NCBI GenBank assembly: GCA_903910795.1
Contig: CAIWAX010000342.1
Span: 1-36,740 of the forward strand
Direction of reading: 5' to 3'
Length of the DNA: 36,740 nt
Source of the DNA: an uncultured Anaerolineae bacterium
GTDB taxonomy: Bacteria > Chloroflexota > Anaerolineae > Anaerolineales > Villigracilaceae
A program made the position numbers and the translations under genes. Position 1 is the stretch's first letter. Each line of letters begins with the position of its first letter. Positions 32,011 to 36,740 of this stretch are shown in pieces. Under the pieces are notes generated by a model. The model saw only the letters and a program-made list of their open reading frames with translations, was not told the DNA's origin and did no database searches.

Positions 32011-32358
32011 TTATCCCATTGGGAACTTTAAATGCTGGCCGCCGATCACGTGCATGTGCAGGTGAAAGACTGTCTGTCCGCTGTGGGGGCCAGTGTTGAC
32101 GATGGCGCGGTATCCGCCCGCGGTGATTTGGTCGATTTCGGCGACTTTGCGGGCGACGCTGAATAGCCGGCCCAGGATGTGTTCATCTTCGGTTTCAACC
32201 TGGCTGACGGATTGGATGTGTTTGTTTGGCACGACGAGGATGTGGGTGGGCGCGACCGGGTGGATGTCGCGGAAGGCGGTGACCAGTTCGTCTTTGTAGA
32301 CGATGGAGGCTGGTAGTTCGCCGGAAATTATTTTGCAAAAGGGGCAGGCAGGGTTCAT
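32011..32358 (-). CDS. HIT-family nucleotide-binding hydrolase
   Basis: A 115-residue histidine-triad protein. It starts '[19 protein letters not shown]', the usual zinc-site N-terminus of Hint-type proteins with the CxxC pair. It has '[16 protein letters not shown]' and ends with the HxHxH triad in '[11 protein letters not shown]'. Family members hydrolyse nucleoside phosphoramidates or dinucleotides. The frame continues upstream for 19 codons to an ATG at 32415, but the ATG at 32358 matches the family start and the longer frame runs into an imperfect palindrome. It sits just upstream of elp3 (four bases), so both are on one transcript. Confidence 0.93.
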   Translation of the reverse strand: MNPACPFCKIISGELPASIVYKDELVTAFRDIHPVAPTHILVVPNKHIQSVSQVETEDEHILGRLFSVARKVAEIDQITAGGYRAIVNTGPHSGQTVFHLHMHVIGGQHLKFPMG

Positions 32359-32413
32359 ATTATGTTGGGGTTCCAGGTGGAGGGTACCTAGCTGGACAAG
32401 GATTAAACATTTC

Positions 32414-32481
32414 ACCGCAAAGGCGCGAAGAGCGCCAAGGAATGCTTATAAAAAACTTTGCGAACTTTGAGCCTTGGCGGT
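32414..32481. repeat. Imperfect 26-bp inverted repeat in the HIT upstream region
   Basis: The left arm is 32414-32439, starting ACCGCAAAGGCGC. The right arm is 32456-32481, ending CCTTGGCGGT. They pair at 20 of 26 positions around a 16-base AT-rich loop. The CAAAGGCGC-type wording is that of a widespread intergenic repeat (ACCGCAAAGACGCAAAG). It separates the deacetylase and HIT genes, and may act as a terminator-like or mobile remnant sequence. Confidence 0.75.
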
Positions 32482-32581
32482 ATATTGGGTCATTTTTGGT
32501 GATAAAAGCGTTAACCGCTGAGCGGAGGTCGCTGAGCTTGTTGGAGATACCCAAACAATGACACGGCTGAGAGGTAATATG

Positions 32582-33778
32582 TCAGGGTTGCGGGAGGTCG
32601 CCGTATTTGGGGGCGCAAAGGGTGTTGTAGTATGCCAGCTCGGTTGCTTTGTTTTTCTGGGCGTAGGCAATGGCGGCATCCGCGATGTTGCGTATATTAT
32701 CCAGATGGGAACGGGCGTCTGTATCCCAGTAACGCGGCAGGGTCATGAGCGGGTCGCCCGCCGGGCCTTCCGCCAGGTAAGATGGGCGGGCAGGGTCAAG
32801 AGCATCGATTTGTGGAACCCAGTTGAACATGATTGGGCCGCGCGGGTTGATGGTGAAGCCGAGTTGGTAGCCGTATTGGCGGGCAGCCTGAACGGGCTTG
32901 ATGCCAAAATCGCCGCCCGGCCAGATGATGGCGATGGGGGTTTTATTAAAGTGCGCCTGCATGGAGTCAATTGAACCTTGCAGTTCGCCTTTGAGAAAGT
33001 CAGCGCTGGAGTTGTCATTCATGGTGATGTTGTGGATGACGCCGTGGGCTTGATGATCGACCCAGCCTTCTTTTTCGAGGGCGGCGTTTTCATCCCAGAC
33101 CTGCTGGATGGTGCCGGGGAAGCTGATCCAGGAGTTGACCACCTTCCAGCCCCATTGATCGTAGTAGGGTTTGAAATAGGTATCAAAATATTGGCGGTAG
33201 TGGCGGTCGTCAACGATCAGGAGGACTGAGCGTTCGGGAATTTTGGCGTTTTTGTAAATAAAATCGGCCGCCTGCTGCATGTCCACTGCCTGAAAGCCCA
33301 TTTCATGCAGGTCTTTCATCAATAGTTTGAAATCTTTTGCGCTGATTTGATTGGAATTGGTTAGATTGCCAATTGAGATGGAGTGAAACATGATGGGTAT
33401 CAGGACGGTGCCGGGCGTGGCGTTGTTCGGATCCCATTTGGCTTTGAGTACCTGACAGGTATCTTTGATGTAAGTGTGCGGAGTATCGAGTGGATTTAGG
33501 AGCGGGGAAGTGAAGGCTCCGGGCAGGGCGGGCGGGGTGACGCCGATGGCAAGAGTGGCGGTGGGTTGAATGGCTGGTGTGCTTTGCACAGTAGGGCTGG
33601 CGGGCAGGATCTGCGCGGTTTGGGTTCCGCCTGCCATGAGGGTGGCAACTACTTGCGTCAGGGCTGCGTTGATATCGGGTGTGGGCTGCGGCGCCGGGGT
33701 TGGGGCGCAGGCGCTCAGAAGCAGACCGAGAATTAAAAAACTGAAAACCAAGTTTTGAAGGGATTTTTTCATTAACAT
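32582..33778 (-). CDS. Lipoprotein polysaccharide deacetylase (NodB domain)
   Basis: A 398-residue secreted lipoprotein. Lipobox LLSAC has the lipidated Cys at 24 (ATG 33778) or 22 (ATG 33772). A Thr/Pro/Ala linker begins 'PTPAPQPTPDINAALTQVV'. The NodB-like domain shows 'VLIPIMFHSISIG', then 'SVLLIVDDRHYRQYF' in the position of the TFDDGY motif, the metal histidines in 'DHQAHGVIHN' (H-G-V-I-H), and 'WPGGDFG' in place of the usual proline-glycine loop. Gly after DD is replaced by Arg, which is unusual. It should remove N- or O-acetyl groups from an extracellular glycan or peptidoglycan. It stands apart from the glycan cluster by two genes. Confidence 0.85.
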   Translation of the reverse strand: MLMKKSLQNLVFSFLILGLLLSACAPTPAPQPTPDINAALTQVVATLMAGGTQTAQILPASPTVQSTPAIQPTATLAIGVTPPALPGAFTSPLLNPLDTPHTYIKDTCQVLKAKWDPNNATPGTVLIPIMFHSISIGNLTNSNQISAKDFKLLMKDLHEMGFQAVDMQQAADFIYKNAKIPERSVLLIVDDRHYRQYFDTYFKPYYDQWGWKVVNSWISFPGTIQQVWDENAALEKEGWVDHQAHGVIHNITMNDNSSADFLKGELQGSIDSMQAHFNKTPIAIIWPGGDFGIKPVQAARQYGYQLGFTINPRGPIMFNWVPQIDALDPARPSYLAEGPAGDPLMTLPRYWDTDARSHLDNIRNIADAAIAYAQKNKATELAYYNTLCAPKYGDLPQP

Positions 33779-33800
33779 GGTTTTGATTCTAACCTATTCC

Positions 33801-33823
33801 AATCAAGTTACGGGATTATTCCA
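33801..33823 (+). repeat. Repeat R2-related copy upstream of the deacetylase gene
   Basis: AATCAAGTTA then CGGGATTATTCCA. It matches the 3' half of R2 (CGGGATTATTCCA) and shares the AATCAAG prefix with the copy at 35161. It starts 23 bases upstream of the deacetylase ATG at 33778 on the opposite strand. Confidence 0.7.
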
Positions 33824-33855
33824 TATCATTCCGCTGGTCATAAGGTGGAGGGTCG

Positions 33856-33957
33856 GCCCCAAACCACCCCCTCCCAATCTCACCCAAATCCAAGAGCGGG
33901 ATCTGGAGGAGGGGCGGGGCGAATTGGAAGGTTTGTTTGAGCTTTCGCTGATGAATA
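33856..33957 (+). repeat. Intergenic repeat R3, copy 2
   Basis: Same orientation and order as 30051-30159: GCCCCAAACCACCCCC, CCCAAATCCAAGAGCGGGAT, GGAGGAGGGG, ATTGGAAGGTTTGTTTGAG, and a TGATGAATA end. The stem is less perfect here (GGATCTGG). It lies between the deacetylase start and the ino1 terminator; there is no gene in 33779-34043. Confidence 0.85.
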
Positions 33958-33967
33958 GAAGTGGGAT

Positions 33968-34002
33968 AAAAAATGGGGACATTCGCACGGGCGAACGTCC
34001 CC
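33968..34002 (-). terminator. Strong rho-independent terminator of ino1
   Basis: Read on the minus strand, GGGGACGTTCGC pairs with GCGAATGTCCCC over 12 positions (one G-U pair) around loop CCGT, followed by A and six T residues. It begins 41 bases after the ino1 stop at 34044. This is the clearest terminator in the window. Confidence 0.9.
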
Positions 34003-34043
34003 ACATAAATTCACAGGCAGGGCCATGGGGCCATGAGGGAGAT

Positions 34044-35120
34044 TTAGTCGCCCTTGATAAAGGCTTCGGTCATGTCGCGGCAGATGTTATCTTTAAACTG
34101 CTTGGGAGGGGTCTTGAAGAAATAGGAGGACGGGCCGACAATCGGGCCGCTCAGGCCGCGATCCAGCGCCAGCTTGGCGCAGCGCACGGCGTCAATGATG
34201 ACACCAGCGGAGTTGGGGCTGTCCCAAACCTCGAGCTTGGCTTCCAGGTTGAGGGGGACATCCCCAAAGGTGGTGCCTTCCATGCGGATGTAGCACCACT
34301 TGCGATCGGTCAGCCACGGGACATAATCAGAGGGGCCAACGTGAACGTTGTCCTTGCCGATATCGTAGGGGATCATGCTGGTGACTGCGCCGGTCTTGGA
34401 GATTTTTTTGCTTTCCAGCCGTTCGCGCTCGAGCATGTTCATAAAGTCGGTGTTGCCGCCGAAGTTAAGCTGGTAGGTGCGGTCAATGCGGACGCCGCGA
34501 TCAACGAAAAGGCTGGTCAGAACACGGTGCAGGATGGTGGCGCCAACCTGGCTCTTGATGTCATCGCCCAGGATGGGCAGGCCGGCTTCTTTGAAGCGCT
34601 TTCCCCAATATTCTGATGAGGCGATAAAGACCGGGATGGCGTTTACAAAAGCGCATCCGGCTTCAATGATCTGTTCAACATACCATTTGGTAGCCATTTC
34701 GGAGCCAACCGGCAGGTAGCTGACGACCACATCGGTCTTGCTTTCTTTGAGCAGTTTGACGATGTCGGCAGTTGGGCCGGGGGCTTTGGTGATGACCTGT
34801 GAGAGGTATTTTCCGAGGCCATCGTGCGTCATGCCGCGCACGACGGGGGCGTTCAGGTTGGGCACATCGGTGAATTTAAATGTATTGTTGGGCTCGGCAA
34901 AAATGGCTTCGGAAACATCCTTGCCAACCTTGGTTACATTGATATCGATTCCCATAGTGATTTCGATATCCCGGATGTGATAACCGCCCAAATTCACGTG
35001 CATTAAGCCAGGCACAGTGGCGTCATCGGGGGCATTCTTATAAAACTCAAGACCCTGAACTAGAGAAGAAGCACAGTTACCAACGCCGATGATCGCTACT
35101 CTGACTTTTTTTTGACTCAT
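34044..35120 (-). CDS. ino1: Inositol-3-phosphate synthase (prokaryotic type)
   Basis: This enzyme converts glucose 6-phosphate to L-myo-inositol 1-phosphate with an NAD cofactor, the first step towards inositol lipids and compatible solutes. The 358-residue protein has '[19 protein letters not shown]' as its NAD-binding start, '[16 protein letters not shown]', '[18 protein letters not shown]', '[19 protein letters not shown]', '[12 protein letters not shown]' and '[19 protein letters not shown]', all core features of the archaeal/bacterial branch, which is shorter than the eukaryotic one. The ATG at 35120 has AAGGAG nine bases upstream; the frame extends 14 codons further upstream without such support. 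It is monocistronic as far as can be seen, closed by the terminator at 33968-34002. Confidence 0.95.
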   Translation of the reverse strand: MSQKKVRVAIIGVGNCASSLVQGLEFYKNAPDDATVPGLMHVNLGGYHIRDIEITMGIDINVTKVGKDVSEAIFAEPNNTFKFTDVPNLNAPVVRGMTHDGLGKYLSQVITKAPGPTADIVKLLKESKTDVVVSYLPVGSEMATKWYVEQIIEAGCAFVNAIPVFIASSEYWGKRFKEAGLPILGDDIKSQVGATILHRVLTSLFVDRGVRIDRTYQLNFGGNTDFMNMLERERLESKKISKTGAVTSMIPYDIGKDNVHVGPSDYVPWLTDRKWCYIRMEGTTFGDVPLNLEAKLEVWDSPNSAGVIIDAVRCAKLALDRGLSGPIVGPSSYFFKTPPKQFKDNICRDMTEAFIKGD

Positions 35121-35160
35121 GTTATTATTCTCCTTGCCGTACAAATTATGTGCCAGTTTC

Positions 35161-35183
35161 AATCAAGAACCGGGATTATTCCA
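35161..35183 (+). repeat. Repeat R2-related copy upstream of ino1
   Basis: AATCAAGAAC then CGGGATTATTCCA. It keeps GAACCGGGATTATTCCA of full R2 and the AATCAAG prefix seen at 33801. It starts 41 bases upstream of the ino1 ATG on the opposite strand. Confidence 0.75.
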
Positions 35184-35207
35184 TTATTGCATAGCGGGTA
35201 CCAAGAA

Positions 35208-35220
35208 GGAAAGTACCCAC
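35208..35220 (+). repeat. Repeat R1, left-half fragment
   Basis: GGAAAGTACCCAC only; the sequence after it does not match the palindrome or right end of R1. Confidence 0.55.
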
Positions 35221-35279
35221 GGAAGTTGGACTATGATTTGTGTGATTGAATGATTTTGTGATTAGAGCATTTAAAGTGC

Positions 35280-35319
35280 GGAAAGTACCCACGCTTTGCT
35301 AAGTAAATCGTTCAGTATT
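35280..35319 (+). repeat. Dispersed repeat R1, long form (diverged palindrome)
   Basis: GGAAAGTACCCACGCTTTGC then TAAGTAAATCG then TTCAGTATT. It matches the copy at 10531-10570 except for changes in both palindrome arms. Confidence 0.85.
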
Positions 35320-35356
35320 GACTGGTTTGATTATACCCTCAATGTCTTAACCATGA

Positions 35357-35404
35357 TGGAAAGTACCCATAAGTTCAGTATGGAAAGTACCCATAAGTTC
35401 AGTA
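35357..35404 (+). repeat. Dispersed repeat R1, two tandem 24-bp short-form units
   Basis: Units 35357-35380 and 35381-35404 are identical: TGGAAAGTACCCATAAG then TTCAGTA. The same unit occurs at 22150-22173 and in the array at the window end. Confidence 0.92.
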
Positions 35405-35474
35405 TACTATGCTGTGCATTAGCAGCCACGCTTGTAACTGCTCACGGGTTGCTATTCTTTGGACATTAACGTAT

Positions 35475-35524
35475 CCTCGCGAAGAACGTGCGAGGTGAAA
35501 GAACCCTTCCCGTTTCGGGAAGGG
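35475..35524. other. Two adjacent hairpins upstream of pfkB
   Basis: CCTCGC (35475-35480) pairs with GCGAGG (35490-35495), and CCCTTCCCG (35504-35512) pairs perfectly with CGGGAAGGG (35516-35524) around TTT. There is no T-run, so this is not a standard terminator. It could be a structured leader or an intergenic repeat element. Confidence 0.55.
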
Positions 35525-35628
35525 GGAGAAGGTTACTTTTGTGGTGTTTCCCGCAGGGCATCCCCGAGAGTAGCCCCGGAAGAACAGCCCCGGGGTGAAA
35601 CAAGGGACGATGCACAGCACTGTGTGTT

Positions 35629-35647
35629 AGCAAATCGTTCGGGATGG
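35629..35647 (+). repeat. Repeat R1, right-half fragment
   Basis: AGCAAATCGTTCGGGATGG resembles the right arm and tail of the long R1 form (AGCAAATCGTTCAGGGTGG at 10554-10572) with two differences. Confidence 0.5.
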
Positions 35648-35680
35648 GCAAATTACCATGCCCGTGAGTAGTAAACGAAC

Positions 35681-36685
35681 ATGAATTATTCTCTCGTTGT
35701 TGTTGGACAATTGCGCCGCCAATACCTGCTCCCACCTGAAGGTCGTCCGCTTCTGGATGCGCCGGGCGGTAATTTGTTATATGCCGCTGCTGGAGTGCGC
35801 TTATGGGCGGATCATGTTGGCCTGATGGGACGTGTTGGCGAAAACTATCCACATGAATGGTTGAATCTCTTTCGGCAAAAAGGAATGGATCCCGCCGGCA
35901 TTAAGATCCTGCCCGGGCCAATCGATCTGCGCACCTTCCTCGTTTACACTGATCTACAAAACCCCCAGCGCAGCAACCCGGTTTCGCACTTCGCGCGCCT
36001 GGGACTGCCATTTCCCAAGGAACTTCTCGGCTACCAGGCGCCGCGCCTTGAACAGGACAATCGCAACAGTGCCAATCTCGATTCTCCAAAACTATCTGAT
36101 ATTCCCCCCGATTACCTGGTTGCAAAGGCTGTTCACCTGGCACCGCTCGATCTGCTGACCCATTCCCGTATGGCGCCCGCTTTTCGCTACGGCGGCGCTC
36201 CGATCGTGACGCTTGATCCCGGCCCTGGTTATATGAATGCCAATTACCTGGATGACTTGCGTTCACTGCTGCAGGGTGTGACAGCCTTCATGCCGTCAGA
36301 GGAAGAAATCCGCAACCTTTTTTGGGGACGCACCAACGATTTATGGGAGATGTCCACGACCCTGGCCAGCTTTGGTTGTGATTTAATTATCATCAAACGC
36401 GGCGGGCGCGGCCAGTATCTTTATGAGCGGGCCTCCAATAAAAAATGGGAAATTCCGGCCTATCCATCCCGGCTGGTGGACCCCACCGGCGCAGGCGATG
36501 TGTTTTGTGGCGGTTTTTTGGCAGGCTTTGCCGCCACCCTTGACCCCCTGCAGGCCGTCATGCAAGGTAACATTTCGGCATCTTTTTCGCTAGAGGGTTC
36601 CGGCGTTTTTTACCTGCTTGATTCAATGCCTGGCCTGGCGCAGGCGCGCCTGCACTCTCTTTCCAACCTCGTCCGGCAGGTTTAG
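35681..36685 (+). CDS. PfkB-family carbohydrate kinase
   Basis: A 334-residue ribokinase-fold kinase that phosphorylates a sugar, polyol or nucleoside with ATP. It has 'DAPGGNLLYAAAGVRLWA' as the N-terminal GG substrate motif, and the C-terminal signature 'DPTGAGDVFCGGFLAGF' with catalytic Asp273 and the GAGD anion hole. 'LIIIKRGGRGQYLY' precedes it. The lid segment is small. The substrate is unknown; position next to ino1 raises inositol or a related polyol, but the genes are divergent and this is weak. No clear ribosome site precedes ATG 35681. Its stop TAG (36683-36685) lies inside a partial R1 unit, so the gene end was overwritten by or evolved with the repeat array. Confidence 0.9.
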   Translation: MNYSLVVVGQLRRQYLLPPEGRPLLDAPGGNLLYAAAGVRLWADHVGLMGRVGENYPHEWLNLFRQKGMDPAGIKILPGPIDLRTFLVYTDLQNPQRSNPVSHFARLGLPFPKELLGYQAPRLEQDNRNSANLDSPKLSDIPPDYLVAKAVHLAPLDLLTHSRMAPAFRYGGAPIVTLDPGPGYMNANYLDDLRSLLQGVTAFMPSEEEIRNLFWGRTNDLWEMSTTLASFGCDLIIIKRGGRGQYLYERASNKKWEIPAYPSRLVDPTGAGDVFCGGFLAGFAATLDPLQAVMQGNISASFSLEGSGVFYLLDSMPGLAQARLHSLSNLVRQV

Positions 36686-36740
36686 TATGGAAAGTACCCA
36701 TAAGTTCAGTATGGAAAGTACCCATAAGTTCAGTATGGAA
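36682..36740 (+). repeat. Dispersed repeat R1 tandem array, continuing past the window edge
   Basis: A partial unit (TTAGTA at 36682-36687) is followed by full units at 36688-36711 and 36712-36735 and TGGAA at 36736-36740. All full units are identical to those at 35357-35404. The number of units beyond the window is not known. Confidence 0.92.

Larger units (their letters stand above)
35184..35680. other. Repeat-rich divergent intergenic region, no gene seen
   Basis: This lies between the ino1 upstream region and the pfkB start, which point away from each other. It contains R1 copies and fragments (35208-35220, 35280-35319, 35357-35404, 35629-35647) and two clear hairpins in 35475-35524. Small frames here are made of these repeats. 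Promoters for both flanking genes should lie here, but I cannot pick them with confidence. Confidence 0.7.

Noticed and set aside
35459-35671. 70-residue plus-strand frame upstream of pfkB
   Set aside because: Covers hairpins and repeat fragments only; no ribosome site or recognisable domain.
36682-36740. 24-bp units at the window end as a CRISPR array
   Set aside because: No spacers; the same unit is dispersed elsewhere, including inside genes.

Overview
The window reads as bacterial chromosome of moderate to high GC. It most resembles Chloroflexota, class Anaerolineae. The supporting features are a lipoprotein carrying an NBR1-type Ig-like domain, a prokaryotic inositol-3-phosphate synthase, a bacterial Elp3 (radical SAM plus GNAT), proline/threonine-rich lipoprotein linkers, and many short repeats between and inside genes. 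The assignment is inference from gene content; no rRNA or other phylogenetic marker is present.

Layout. (1) 1-5563, plus strand: the tail of a membrane protein closed by a terminator, a GT-B-like glycan transferase, a GH1 glycosidase, then a tight set of lipoprotein, queG and rdgB. (2) 5607-8180, minus strand: a GAF-containing sensor histidine kinase and an alpha/beta hydrolase, with no response regulator alongside. (3) 8240-29789, minus strand: about 21.5 kb of almost gapless surface-glycan genes. They comprise two sulfotransferases, three GT2 glycosyltransferases, an O-antigen ligase/polymerase, a Wzz-like protein, a GT39-type membrane transferase, a low-GC polytopic membrane protein, a DUF115/CST-I-like protein, an SDR, a D-2-hydroxyacid dehydrogenase, a CMP-sugar-type cytidylyltransferase, a GT-B-like transferase, and three large paralogous membrane proteins (670, 710 and 737 aa). 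(4) 30342-35120, minus strand: elp3 with a HIT-family gene, a lipoprotein polysaccharide deacetylase, and ino1 with a strong terminator. (5) 35681-36685, plus strand: a PfkB sugar kinase whose stop codon lies in a repeat array running off the window.

How it fits together. The central block looks like a locus for a sulfated, possibly nonulosonate-containing polysaccharide or glycolipid. The cytidylyltransferase and SDR suggest an activated sugar acid, the GT2, GT-B and GT-C enzymes assemble chains, the Wzy/Wzz-like pair polymerises and sets length, and the sulfotransferases decorate. No flippase, initiating phosphoglycosyltransferase or nonulosonate synthase lies in the window.

The most unusual content is a set of short repeats. 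A 24/40-bp family, a 27-bp family that enters genes in frame as a WNNPG(S/T)xTG peptide, an Elp3 insertion, a 22-bp hairpin tandem array between two genes, and a roughly 105-bp duplicated intergenic element occur together. Several copies are translated, and one pair forms the end of the wzz-like gene and the beginning of the wzy-like gene. The three paralogous membrane proteins, with an N-terminal DDW motif and a shared C-terminal CYYY helical tail, are a candidate undescribed GT-C-like family.
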